This document shows positions 1 to 9,133 of a stretch of 39,183 bases of DNA, one piece after another (position 1 is the stretch's first letter; the number at the start of each line of letters is the position of its first letter). The position numbers and the translations under genes were made by a program. Under the pieces are notes generated by a model. That model saw nothing but the letters and a program-made list of their open reading frames with translations. It searched no databases and was not told the origin of the DNA. The stretch comes from Bacteroidota bacterium (GTDB taxonomy: Bacteria; Bacteroidota; Bacteroidia; Palsa-948), in assembly GCA_016213435.1 (NCBI GenBank), contig JACRAL010000199.1, forward strand, positions 1 through 39,183. Direction: 5' to 3'.

Positions 1-2
1 CT

Positions 3-896
3 GCAGGTGGCGGAACAACTTCTTATACCTATCTTTGGAGCAATGGATCGCCCAATCCTACTGCGGGCTTGCTCACTGCGGGAGATTATACAGCAACTGT
101 TTCCGATGCTAACGGATGTTCGGCTACTTCGACTGTAACCGTTACTGAACCGGCCACAGCATTGACAGCAACTGCTTCAGTAACAAGTAATGTAAGTTGT
201 AACGGAGGCAATGACGGAAGCGCAGCAGTTGCTGCTTCCGGAGGAACAAGCACCTACACTTATCTCTGGAGCAATAACTCTCCTAATCCTACTGCAGGTT
301 TACTCACTGCGGGAGATTATACAGCAACTGTTTCTGATGCTAACGGATGTTCGGCTACTTCGACTGTAACCGTTACTGAACCTACAGCATTGACTGCAAC
401 CGCTACTATTTCAGCACCTATCTGCGGAAATAGTGATGGCAGCATCACTGCAATTTCATCAGGAGGCACTGGTCCTTATTCGTACTCATGGAACACAACT
501 CCGGCTCAATCAACGGATATTGCAACTGGACTGACCGGAGTACCTACTGAGACTCTCATTGTTACTGTGATTGATGCGAATGGCTGCACAATTTCGTACA
601 CAGATTCTGTAAGCTGTTTTGACGGTATTATAATAAACCATGTTGAAAGCAATATAAATGCTTATCCAAATCCTAACTTCGGTGAGTTTAATATAGAGTT
701 GAACTCTGCTCTAAGCAATGATTACACAATTGAACTTAGTAATATGCTCGGACAGGTTATGTACAGCGAATCACTCACAAGCTTCAGCGGCAAGTACAGC
801 AAGAGTTTTGATGTGAAGCAATATGGTGAGGGTATTTACTTCATGAATATTCGCAGTGATGAAGGTCAGTTGATGCGTAAGGTGGTTGTTTACTAA
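3..896 (+). CDS. T9SS-sorted SprB-repeat surface protein, 3' end only
   Basis: The reading frame is open from the left edge, so the start lies outside the window. The visible 297 residues contain SprB-type repeats with the signature SDANGCSATSTVTVTEP at about nt 99-151 and again about 231 bp (77 aa) later, then a third, more diverged copy. SprB repeats occur in large cell-surface adhesins of gliding and non-gliding Bacteroidota. The last 80 residues (NAYPNPNFGEFNIEL, LSNMLGQVMY, GIYFMNI, KVVVY) form a type A T9SS C-terminal sorting domain, so the protein should cross the outer membrane through the type IX system and be attached or released outside. A strong hairpin terminator follows 25 bp after the stop. 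The ligand cannot be told from sequence. Confidence 0.9.
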   Translation, partial: AGGGTTSYTYLWSNGSPNPTAGLLTAGDYTATVSDANGCSATSTVTVTEPATALTATASVTSNVSCNGGNDGSAAVAASGGTSTYTYLWSNNSPNPTAGLLTAGDYTATVSDANGCSATSTVTVTEPTALTATATISAPICGNSDGSITAISSGGTGPYSYSWNTTPAQSTDIATGLTGVPTETLIVTVIDANGCTISYTDSVSCFDGIIINHVESNINAYPNPNFGEFNIELNSALSNDYTIELSNMLGQVMYSESLTSFSGKYSKSFDVKQYGEGIYFMNIRSDEGQLMRKVVVY

Positions 897-920
897 ACGC
901 AAGGATTTTAATAAATTAAA

Positions 921-953
921 AAGTCCTCTGGAATTCCGGGGGACTTTTTTTTT
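921..953 (+). terminator. Rho-independent terminator
   Basis: AAGTCCTCTGG and its partner CCGGGGGACTT form an uninterrupted stem of about 11 bp (two G-U pairs) around AATT, followed by a run of eight to nine T. It lies 25 bp after the stop codon of the SprB-repeat gene. Confidence 0.9.
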
Positions 954-980
954 AACACTTTTGGATACTCCCTTTTTATA

Positions 981-1211
981 GTCATTTTGTAGTGTGTGCC
1001 AGCCAGAGTGCAGCGCGCACCTGTCATTTTGCAACACGCACCAGTCATTAAGCAGCGCGCACCTGTCATTTTGCAGCACGCACCGACTATTATGCAGCGC
1101 GCACCAGTCATTTTGCAGCACGCACCGACCATTATGCAGCGCGCACCAGTCATTATGCAGCACGCACCGGCCATTATGCGGGACGCACCAATCATTTTGC
1201 AGCGCGCACCA
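981..1211. repeat. Tandem array of eleven 21-bp units
   Basis: Eleven consecutive 21-bp units fill exactly 231 bp. The core reads GTCATTTTGCAGCGCGCACC, and units alternate between GCGCGCACC and GCACGCACC, which gives a 42-bp higher-order period. Units 1 and 2 and the sequence right after the array are degraded. Because 21 is divisible by three, several frames stay open on both strands (QRAPVIL/QHAPTIM-like heptads), but none has a ribosome site, a signal peptide or a homologue I recognise. I treat it as non-coding satellite-like DNA between a terminator and the next gene. Confidence 0.88.
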
Positions 1212-1358
1212 GCCAATGTGTAATACTACAAAACAGCAAAATAACGCCAATTTACGCAGTAGAAGGCATTATATTCCTCAGTAGCAGATTTACGCGAGAA
1301 TTTTGAGTTTGCATCTGGATTTATTTTAACTATGTTTGCTTCAGCAAATCCTTCCCTA

Positions 1359-3464
1359 ATGAAAAAATTACTCCTGCTCTTTACCGCCCTGGCATATTTG
1401 CAATGCCTACATGCCCAAAACTGGAACGAGAAATTAAAAGCCGTTGCTTCCGATAGGGCAGCAAATGATCTCTTTGGATGGGCTGTATCTGTTTCTGGTG
1501 ATTATGCCATTGTTGGAGCAAAACTTAATGATGTAAATGTTATTGGGGGCGATACATTACTAAATGCAGGTGCTGCCTATATTTTTGAAATGGACTCAAC
1601 AGGGAATTGGATACAAAAGCAAAAAATAGTTGCTTCGGATAGAGCAGCAGGTGATTGGTTTGGATGGTCTGTATCTATTTCTGGAAATTATGCTATTATT
1701 GGAGTTATGGACAATGCAACAAATGTACTAGGAGTAGACACATTATCTTATGCAGGTGCTGCCTATATCTTTGAGCGGAATACAGGTGGGGTCTGGACGC
1801 AAAAGCAAAAGATAGTTGCATCCGATCGGGCAATAAATGATCTTTTTGGATGGTCAGTATCTATTTCTAGTAATTATGCTATTATAGGTTCAAGAGAAAA
1901 TAGTACGAATGATATAGGAGATACTGTGTTAGGCGCAGGAGCTGCTTATCTATTTGAGCGAGACCAAAATGGTAGCTGGATACAGAAACAAAAAATTTTC
2001 GCTTCCGACAGGGTTACTAATGCATGGTTTGGATGCTCTGTGTCTATTTCTAATAATTATGCTATTGTGGGAGCATCTTCTTCATCTCATGTAACAAAAC
2101 CTTTATTTGGTTCTGCTTATCTTTTCGAACGAGATAGTGGGATATGGGTGCAGAAACAAAAAATATCTGGACAGGAAACATTATATATTTTTCAATTTGG
2201 TGTTTCAGTTTCTATTTCTGGAAATTATGCAATTGTAGGTGGAGATTCTTCTCCTAAGATAATTGAGAGAGACAGCTTAGGAATATGGAAAGAAAAACAA
2301 AAAATTATACTTTCGGATGAACAAGCTTTTGTAGTTGCCATCTCGGGCAATTATGCCCTTGTTGGATTTGGGGGCAATAATAAAAATTCACTAGGAGCAG
2401 ATTCATTAAAAAATGCCGGTGCAGTTTTTTTATTTAAGAGAGATAATAATGGTAATTGGATACAGCAGCAAAAAATAGTTACTTCCGATAGAACAACTGC
2501 GGATATGTTTGGAGGTGTAACAAATGTTCCTTTAGGATCCAATACGTTAGCTATTTTCGGTAATTATGTTTTAGTTGGCGCTGTAAATAATAGCACAAAT
2601 GTTGTAGGAGGAGATACATTATTAAAAGCCGGTGCCGCATATTTTTTTGAACCCTGTGTTCCTGTAACATCAAGTCAAACACTTACTGTATGCGCAGGAC
2701 AAAGTGTAACCGTTGGCGCTAACACCTACACAGCCAGCGGCACTTATACCGATACATTAACAGCAGTTAATACTTGCGATAGTATTGTAACTACTAATCT
2801 TACGGTGAATCAACTGCCTAAAGCTGGGTTTACTTCTAGTTTTCTTTCATGTAGTCAAGCTACTTGGTTTTTTTCAGATACCAGCTTGACTGATATAGGC
2901 GATTCAATTATAGCATGGAATTGGGATTTACCCGGTGGCAATCCTTCAAATTCTATTGATTCAGTTTCCGGATGGGTTAATTATTATGCGTCTGGCTTAT
3001 ATACTGTTTGTCTTACTGTTACTTCATTGCATGGATGTACTGATAGTTCTTGCGCAGTAGTTAATGCCATATTGGGTTCTGTGAACTCAACGACACTTGA
3101 ATCATACACATCCATTTTTCCAAATCCTACGAGTGGAGAAATAGAAGTTATAAGCGGGATATCAGATATAAGCAGTGTTGAAGTATATAGTTTACTTGGC
3201 GAGAGAGTATATAGTGGTGTATGGTCTGATGTCAGTAATCAATTGCAAAGCACAACTACCCTTGGCAGATTGGCAGGCGACAGCACTCAGGTACAAAATA
3301 TAATGTGCAGAACGGCATCCGGCAGCAGTCAGCTTCAAACTAAAACGAACAACGCACCACAGATAATGAGTGTTGATTTAAGTTCTAAGCCCAATGGAAT
3401 TTATTTCCTTCAACTCAAAACAAGCGAAGGCACAACGGTGAAGAAGATTGTTGTTAGTCGTTAA
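1359..3464 (+). CDS. Secreted FG-GAP-like / Ig-like / PKD protein with T9SS tail
   Basis: The ATG at 1359 gives MKKLLLLFTALAYLQCLHAQ, a clean signal peptide, so I prefer it over the ATG 27 bp upstream. Residues about 25-435 hold seven or eight beta-propeller-like repeats of the form ASDRAxxDxFGxxVSISGNYAIVGA, ending in GAAYIFE and separated by WIQKQKI (integrin/FG-GAP-like blades). Residues about 438-485 are a cysteine-containing Ig-like module (TVCAGQSVTVGANTYTASG), about 486-570 a PKD domain (WNWDLPGGNPSNS), and about 578-701 the T9SS type A sorting domain (IFPNPTSGEIEV ... GIYFLQLKTSEG ... KKIVVSR). The sorting domain carries an atypical insert of roughly 50 residues, noted separately. The protein is predicted to be exported and displayed at the surface; its target is unknown. 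It stands alone between a repeat array and a repeat-filled gap. Confidence 0.88.
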   Translation: MKKLLLLFTALAYLQCLHAQNWNEKLKAVASDRAANDLFGWAVSVSGDYAIVGAKLNDVNVIGGDTLLNAGAAYIFEMDSTGNWIQKQKIVASDRAAGDWFGWSVSISGNYAIIGVMDNATNVLGVDTLSYAGAAYIFERNTGGVWTQKQKIVASDRAINDLFGWSVSISSNYAIIGSRENSTNDIGDTVLGAGAAYLFERDQNGSWIQKQKIFASDRVTNAWFGCSVSISNNYAIVGASSSSHVTKPLFGSAYLFERDSGIWVQKQKISGQETLYIFQFGVSVSISGNYAIVGGDSSPKIIERDSLGIWKEKQKIILSDEQAFVVAISGNYALVGFGGNNKNSLGADSLKNAGAVFLFKRDNNGNWIQQQKIVTSDRTTADMFGGVTNVPLGSNTLAIFGNYVLVGAVNNSTNVVGGDTLLKAGAAYFFEPCVPVTSSQTLTVCAGQSVTVGANTYTASGTYTDTLTAVNTCDSIVTTNLTVNQLPKAGFTSSFLSCSQATWFFSDTSLTDIGDSIIAWNWDLPGGNPSNSIDSVSGWVNYYASGLYTVCLTVTSLHGCTDSSCAVVNAILGSVNSTTLESYTSIFPNPTSGEIEVISGISDISSVEVYSLLGERVYSGVWSDVSNQLQSTTTLGRLAGDSTQVQNIMCRTASGSSQLQTKTNNAPQIMSVDLSSKPNGIYFLQLKTSEGTTVKKIVVSR
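3216..3366 (+). other. Low-complexity insert within the T9SS sorting domain
   Basis: The usual sorting-domain core (VYSLLGERVYSG ... MSVDLSSKPNGIYFLQL) is split by about 50 residues rich in S, T, Q and N, encoded by DNA containing fragments such as TTGGCAGATTGGCAGGCGACAG. In most family members these two strands are only about 10 residues apart. The frame stays open. Confidence 0.55.
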
Positions 3465-3748
3465 GAACAGTTGCTCCTTCTTCCTCCTTAAAGGGTAATA
3501 TCATTCGGTTAAGGAATAATCTACTTTAGTACGTCATTGCGAACGAGGTACGAGTGAAGCAATCTCTCAAAATTTCTGTAAGATTGCTTCGCTTCGCTCG
3601 CAATGACGCTTCGTATAATAATTTCCGTTCCCCTTTAGGAGTTGGGGGCGGCATACTTCCCTTTATCAACAAATCATCTTTAAAAAACTATTCTTTTGGG
3701 TTAATTGTTGTTATGTAATTGCTATATTTTTATCATCTATATACTGAC
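3465..3748. repeat. Intergenic gap with degenerate P halves around an S element
   Basis: The 284-bp gap has no gene. It holds CCTCCTTAAAGGG (3483-3495) and CCCCTTTAGGAGTTGGGGGC (from 3630), which look like decayed left and right parts of a P element, with a full S element (3532-3608) between them. The next coding sequence starts at 3749. Confidence 0.6.
3532..3608. repeat. S element, intergenic copy 1 (about 77 bp)
   Basis: It begins CGTCATTGCGAACGAGG and ends CTTCGCTCGCAATGACG, so the termini are inverted repeats, and an inner pair GAAGCAATCT / AGATTGCTTC strengthens the hairpin. The same element recurs at 20086-20166 and 37048-37125, with a coding half-copy at 15769-15798. It carries no gene, as expected of a non-autonomous element. 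Confidence 0.88.
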
Positions 3749-6700
3749 ATGATTCGTTGGCTATTTCATAATTTGCGTTTTATCCTTATCGCTATTGGCT
3801 TATGGCTATTTGCTTCTCATGCTATTTCCCAGAACGTATTTTCGTCAGAAGACGATATGAAGAAGCAGGCGAACAAGCTTTTTGATGATGAAGAGTACGC
3901 AAAGGCATACCCGCTGTTTTCTCAACTTTTAAGTTTGTATCCCAAAGATCCGCAATACAATTATAAATTCGGAACCTGTTTGCTTTTTGCCGGCAACGAC
4001 AAAGGGAAAGCAATTCCTTACATTGAGTTTGCGGCAAACAGGCAAAAGCAGGGCGTTGACAAAGAAGTTTTTTTCTTTCTCGCCAAAACCTATCATCTCA
4101 ATTACCGTTTTTCAGATGCCATCCGGATTTACACAAGATACAAAGGCATGGCTTCGTCAAAGATGGTTGAGAAGTTTGATGTGGACAGGCAGATCGAAAT
4201 GTGCCAGAACGGAATGCGCCTGCTGAAAAGCGTAACGGAACTTTCGGTGCTGGAGAAAAAGGAAGTGCCAGCATCGGATTTTTTCCGATCGTATAATCTT
4301 ACAGAATTCAATGCCAAGATCATTGTTAAGCCGGAAGACTTGAAAACCTCATTGGATAAAAAGAAAAAAGATGAGGGTGTGATGTATCTCGCTCCGGATC
4401 GGAATCAGATCTATTTTTCCAGCTATGGTGATAATGGAAAAAGCGGAAGAGATATTTACTACGTTACGCGTACTCCGGGCGGAGATCTGAGTGCTCCTGT
4501 CCGCGTGAGCGATGTGATCAATACCAAATACGATGAGGATTTCCCCTTCCTGCATCCTAACGGAAGGGTACTGTATTTCTGTTCCAAAGGACATAACAGC
4601 ATGGGCGGGTATGATATTTTTAAAAGCGAGTGGGACGACAAAATAAATGCATGGGGAAAACCGGTGAATATGGATTTTGCCATCAACACGCCCGATGACG
4701 ATATACTTTTTGTTTCGGATAAAGAAGATAAGACCGCCTATTTTTCTTCACGTAGAGAAAGTGCTGAGGGAAACATTACCGTTTACAAAATAAAGCTTGA
4801 ACGGAAACCGCTGGATATTTCCATCATCAAAGGAACGCTTGCAAAACAAGTGGGAGATAAAGTTCCGAACGCGAAGATCACCGTAACAAAACTTGCGAAA
4901 GAGGATGTGGTGGGTGTGTTCAATTCCAATTCTGCCGATGGTACCTATACGCTCAGCCTTCCCAACGGAGGCAAATTTATGTTTACGGTGGAATCGTCCG
5001 GCTTTAAAAAATCTTCTGAACTGGTTTCAATTCCTGTGCAGCGTGAGATCAAACCGCTGAAGCAACAAATTTCACTTGTGAATGTAAACGGTCAGGACAA
5101 GATTGTGATAACAAATGAATTTGACACACAGGTAGATAGTGCCGATCTGGAACTCGCTATTCAGTATATAAAAGCAAAAGCATCGCTCGATGTTGCTCCT
5201 GCTGAGGAAGAGATCACAGCAGTAGCAGTGGAAGAGAATAATGCCCCAACCCTAAAGGGAGAAAATAAGGACAACAGCTCCCTTCAGGGCGGGGGGCAAA
5301 AAGGTGTTACACCTGTTTCCAATACTGACATCATTGCAATGGCCTATCAGGATGCGAAAGAAACTCAGAAAGATGTGAATGATCTGGTGCGAAGTTCGGA
5401 AGCTGCTCAGCAATTGGCAAATCAGAAAAATGAATTATCCGTTCAGAAGAATAAGGATGCGAACGAGCTGATGAAATCTGCAGAGTTGATCACCAATCAG
5501 CAGGAGAAGATGGCGCAGACGGATAAAGCTGCAGAACTGAAAAAAGAATCGGAAAAACTTTCGAAAGAAGCTGCACTTTCATTCACCCTCTCTAATCAGA
5601 TGGAGAATCAGGCAAAAGCCAAGCAAGAGCAGGCGGATGCAGAAATGAAATATGCCAAGGATCTTGACAATACAATCAAAGCAGGAGCAAATGAAAAGAA
5701 AATGAATGAACTACTTGCGCAGAAAGAAAAGTTGGATAAGAGAAACGATAGTTTGGATACTTCCTACCCTCCTGACATGAACAAAATGGCTCAGGAAAAA
5801 CAAACGGAAGCGGGTAAATCCATAGCCAAATATTTAGATATTCAGCAGGATGTGGAAGATATGCAGGTTGAGTCAAAACGTTTGCGCACCGAAGCGGAGA
5901 AAACAAAAAATGAAGGTGCAAGGCAAAACCTGAACCAGCAGGCAGAGGACATGGAGAAAGAGACGGAATCAAAAAAGAAAGATGCGGAAACATATTTTGT
6001 AAAAGGAAAGCAGCTGCAGGCACAAGCCGATTCTATCAAGAGCAGTGCATCTCTTACATCTTCTGTAATGAAACAAATTCAATCAACGTCTGAAAAAACT
6101 ACTGCTTTAATAAAAGCAGACCAGCCCCAAGACACCAAAATGACTATGCTTGAATTGCCCGAAACAAAAAATACTTCGGCTGATAATGCAACTCAATCCG
6201 TTACTCCGTCAAGTCCTCAGCCATTGGTCATCACTTCGGCTTATGTGGGTGTTTTTGTAAAACAAATTCAAGATGTGAATAAAAAAGAAAAAGAACTTGA
6301 CAGGGAAGAAGCTAAAGCAGTTATATATCAGTCGTGGACGGATTCGCTCGACAATCAAATCACATCTCTGCACAAGCAGCTTGCATCCGCCACAGTTGAA
6401 GAGCATAAGGCGCAGATTAAAAATAAAATTTTAGAACTGCAGTCTTCTGTGGATGATAAACGGCAAAAAGCTTCCGACAGCAGAAATAAAGTGGATAACC
6501 TGAAATTGCAGGAAGCGCTTGCTGCTGCCTCAGCAATTTCTTCTGAAACCACAGCAGTTGTAAAAGCTGAAGCTCCGGAGGTTGTGACAGCGAATGCAAC
6601 TGAACCGGAAAACCTCACCGGAACAAATAATATTAATGATTACTACGAAGCTAAACTGAAAGAAAATGAAAAGGTGACAAATGAGTATGAAAAAAAATCA

Positions 6701-9079
6701 AAAGAGAAAGAACTGTACAGCGATTGGTCTTCTTCGCTTTACGATGAATCTCTGCGATTGAAAAAAGACGGCAAAGGGGGAAAAGCAGAGGAAGCGGATA
6801 AGGAATCAAAATCAAAACAGGTTTTGGCAATGCAGCGCGCAGACGAGGTGACGCAGTTAAAAGCCGAACATCCTGAATTAGTGCTTGTGCCTGCTGACAA
6901 GATGCCTGAGAAGGATGAAACGGAAAACAAAAGTACAACGGAAACAAGCTCGGCAATTCAGAATTCGGCAAACACAACAGGTTCTTTAACAAATCAAACT
7001 GAGACTGAAAAGCAAAATACTGTATCGGCAAATAGTCTCCCGGCAACGCCCGCCTCATCCATATCTGAAAATACCGGATCAGTTCAAGAAGGAGTTTCGC
7101 CAGTGATCCAAGCTGTTGTTGTTCCCGAGTCGCTGAAGAATAAGCCGGAGTACACCCATTACGCATCTCTGAAAAATGAATCCGATTGGAACAAAAAGAA
7201 TGCTGCGCGGCAATATAAGCAGGCAGATGATGTACAGAAAACGGCTGATGAGCAGTTCAAGGAATCTCAGAAACTCTCTCAGCAAATCGCAATTACTAAC
7301 GATCCAGATATCCAAAAGGAGTTGACGCAGAAATCGGATGAGTTAGATAAACGCTCGCTGCGCAATCAGGCAAAAGCAGATTCTTTAAAAAAGATAGCTC
7401 AAAACTCGGAAGCGGAAGCAAATTCAAAACGTGCAGAATCAGAATTGTATCTGCAATCTCTTGATAAAGCAACCTATGAGGAAATCACTTCTGTTATTGC
7501 TAATAAGCCAGATGCTGTAACGACCAGCACCCCCACAACAGAAGGAGGAGTGCCAGTACAGCAACCTATAGGAAATGCCGCAGCATCTACTGAAACAACA
7601 AATCCTGTTTCGGTTCCAACTTCAACAGAAATTTCGGGCACACAAACTGTAACTCCGGTAAGTACTGAGGCAAAATCTGAAACGAATCCGGAATCCGGAA
7701 TTCAGAGGACAGCAACAACAGTAATTTCTTTAGCAGATCCGACTGAAACAGCAAAGACACAAACTATATCATCAACCAATTCTACTATATCAGAACCGGC
7801 AACCGGTATTAACATTGAACCACAAAACCAATCAATTAGCGCATCGCCTCTTCCTTCAGTAAATAAAGTTGAACCTACGTTCTCTGCAGGAGTTGAAACC
7901 CAGCGGCCGGCTCAGGGTACAGGCCTAACGCAACCAACACCATCTGCTGAATTGTTAAAATACTATGATGCGCTTTTTGATAAATTAGAACTTGCAGGAG
8001 TTTCGTATTCGCCTTCAAAACCAATTCCTGTGGATGCGCCTATGCCCGATGGATTAATTTTTAAAGTTCAGATCGGTGCATTCAAAAATGACATTCCCCA
8101 AGATCTTTTCAAAGGGATAAAACCCATCACCTCAGAAAATACTCAGAAGGGATTCGAGCGATATACAGCCGGTCTCTTTAGGAAATTTGAAACGGCAAAC
8201 AATGCAAAAAACCAGGTGAAAGAGTTGGGTTATCGTGATGCGTTTGTGGTAGCATTCTTCAACGGGAAAAGAATTTCAATTAACGATGGACTTGCGAAAG
8301 CAAAAGAAGCAGGAGAGAACATCGATGCAATGGATAATGGGCAACAACTAATGGCTAATGGCAACCCATCAACCATCATCCGTCAACCATCCGCCAGTGA
8401 TGATGCTACTACAACCGATGTAAAATCTGTAAGCGGACTATTTTATGCAATTCAAATTGGAGCATTCTCAAATCCTGTATCTGCCAGGCAGCTTTACAAC
8501 CTCTCTCCTTTGAACAGTGAGAGAACGGATAATGGACTCATCCGCTACACCACAGGCAGATTTGACGATGAAGCAAAAGCAAGCAGGGAGAAAAACACCA
8601 TCACCCAAAAAGGAATTACGGATGCATTTGTGATTGCTTATTATAACGGGAAAAGGATCGATTTGAATGCTGCAAAGGAGATGATTGATGCAAAAGGGAA
8701 AGATATTCTGGTGAAAGATACACAAGAACATCCTTTTGTTCCCTCTGATACCACCACTTCCGAATCATCCGCAGCATTATTGACAACTTCTTCGAACAAA
8801 GGAATTGTTTTTAAAGTGCAGATTGGCGCCTTTAAAGAGCAGGTGCCGATTGCAGTTGCCAATAAATTTATCAGCATAGTAAAACGCGGCATAAAAACAT
8901 TCAAAGGTGAGAACGGTCTGATGGTTTATACAGTAGGAGAATTTTTAGAATATGAATCTGCTAATAACCTGAAGAAGGAATTGATCAATGAAGGGTTGAG
9001 TGGTGCGTTTGTTATTGCTTTTCAGGATGGGAAAAAGATGAGTGCTGCTGAGGCGCTTGACCTGATAAAGAACAAGTAA
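3749..9079 (+). CDS. PorE-like TPR / PD40 / CRD / coiled-coil protein with three SPOR domains
   Basis: The ATG at 3749 gives a signal peptide (FILIAIGLWLFASHAISQN). Order: TPR-like helices (residues about 30-160, KLFDDEEYAKAYPLFSQLL); a PD40/WD40-like propeller (about 185-350: APDRNQIYFSS, HPNGRVLYFCS, GGYDIFKS); a carboxypeptidase regulatory-like domain (about 355-435); about 700 residues of Glu/Lys/Gln coiled coil in four or five related modules separated by Thr/Ser/Pro linkers; and three SPOR domains (about 1433-1514, 1563-1641, 1686-1771), each starting with V/IQIGAF. SPOR domains bind glycan strands stripped of stem peptides. TPR-PD40-CRD matches the T9SS accessory protein PorE of Porphyromonas, in which the last domain is OmpA-like; here SPOR modules appear to take the peptidoglycan-binding role. 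That role is inferred. A P element lies in frame at 5243-5297. Confidence 0.85.
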   Translation: MIRWLFHNLRFILIAIGLWLFASHAISQNVFSSEDDMKKQANKLFDDEEYAKAYPLFSQLLSLYPKDPQYNYKFGTCLLFAGNDKGKAIPYIEFAANRQKQGVDKEVFFFLAKTYHLNYRFSDAIRIYTRYKGMASSKMVEKFDVDRQIEMCQNGMRLLKSVTELSVLEKKEVPASDFFRSYNLTEFNAKIIVKPEDLKTSLDKKKKDEGVMYLAPDRNQIYFSSYGDNGKSGRDIYYVTRTPGGDLSAPVRVSDVINTKYDEDFPFLHPNGRVLYFCSKGHNSMGGYDIFKSEWDDKINAWGKPVNMDFAINTPDDDILFVSDKEDKTAYFSSRRESAEGNITVYKIKLERKPLDISIIKGTLAKQVGDKVPNAKITVTKLAKEDVVGVFNSNSADGTYTLSLPNGGKFMFTVESSGFKKSSELVSIPVQREIKPLKQQISLVNVNGQDKIVITNEFDTQVDSADLELAIQYIKAKASLDVAPAEEEITAVAVEENNAPTLKGENKDNSSLQGGGQKGVTPVSNTDIIAMAYQDAKETQKDVNDLVRSSEAAQQLANQKNELSVQKNKDANELMKSAELITNQQEKMAQTDKAAELKKESEKLSKEAALSFTLSNQMENQAKAKQEQADAEMKYAKDLDNTIKAGANEKKMNELLAQKEKLDKRNDSLDTSYPPDMNKMAQEKQTEAGKSIAKYLDIQQDVEDMQVESKRLRTEAEKTKNEGARQNLNQQAEDMEKETESKKKDAETYFVKGKQLQAQADSIKSSASLTSSVMKQIQSTSEKTTALIKADQPQDTKMTMLELPETKNTSADNATQSVTPSSPQPLVITSAYVGVFVKQIQDVNKKEKELDREEAKAVIYQSWTDSLDNQITSLHKQLASATVEEHKAQIKNKILELQSSVDDKRQKASDSRNKVDNLKLQEALAAASAISSETTAVVKAEAPEVVTANATEPENLTGTNNINDYYEAKLKENEKVTNEYEKKSKEKELYSDWSSSLYDESLRLKKDGKGGKAEEADKESKSKQVLAMQRADEVTQLKAEHPELVLVPADKMPEKDETENKSTTETSSAIQNSANTTGSLTNQTETEKQNTVSANSLPATPASSISENTGSVQEGVSPVIQAVVVPESLKNKPEYTHYASLKNESDWNKKNAARQYKQADDVQKTADEQFKESQKLSQQIAITNDPDIQKELTQKSDELDKRSLRNQAKADSLKKIAQNSEAEANSKRAESELYLQSLDKATYEEITSVIANKPDAVTTSTPTTEGGVPVQQPIGNAAASTETTNPVSVPTSTEISGTQTVTPVSTEAKSETNPESGIQRTATTVISLADPTETAKTQTISSTNSTISEPATGINIEPQNQSISASPLPSVNKVEPTFSAGVETQRPAQGTGLTQPTPSAELLKYYDALFDKLELAGVSYSPSKPIPVDAPMPDGLIFKVQIGAFKNDIPQDLFKGIKPITSENTQKGFERYTAGLFRKFETANNAKNQVKELGYRDAFVVAFFNGKRISINDGLAKAKEAGENIDAMDNGQQLMANGNPSTIIRQPSASDDATTTDVKSVSGLFYAIQIGAFSNPVSARQLYNLSPLNSERTDNGLIRYTTGRFDDEAKASREKNTITQKGITDAFVIAYYNGKRIDLNAAKEMIDAKGKDILVKDTQEHPFVPSDTTTSESSAALLTTSSNKGIVFKVQIGAFKEQVPIAVANKFISIVKRGIKTFKGENGLMVYTVGEFLEYESANNLKKELINEGLSGAFVIAFQDGKKMSAAEALDLIKNK
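5243..5297. repeat. P element inserted in frame in the PorE-like gene
   Basis: The left end GCCCCAACCCTAAAGGGAG and right end CTCCCTTCAGGGCGGGGGGC are near-perfect inverted repeats around a short A-rich core. The stretch is translated as APTLKGENKDNSSLQGGG within a linker before the coiled coils. Confidence 0.8.
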
Positions 9080-9133
9080 AGCGATGTGCGGTAGGGTACC
9101 ATAAACTTCAAACTTCATAAATCCATTACACCC

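Noticed and set aside
981-1211. CRISPR array
   Set aside because: Units are contiguous 21-mers with no unique spacers, and there are no cas genes.
771-1284. Several open frames of 75-159 codons on both strands across the 21-bp array
   Set aside because: The unit length is divisible by three, so frames stay open by construction; the peptides are simple heptads without signal, ribosome site or known family.
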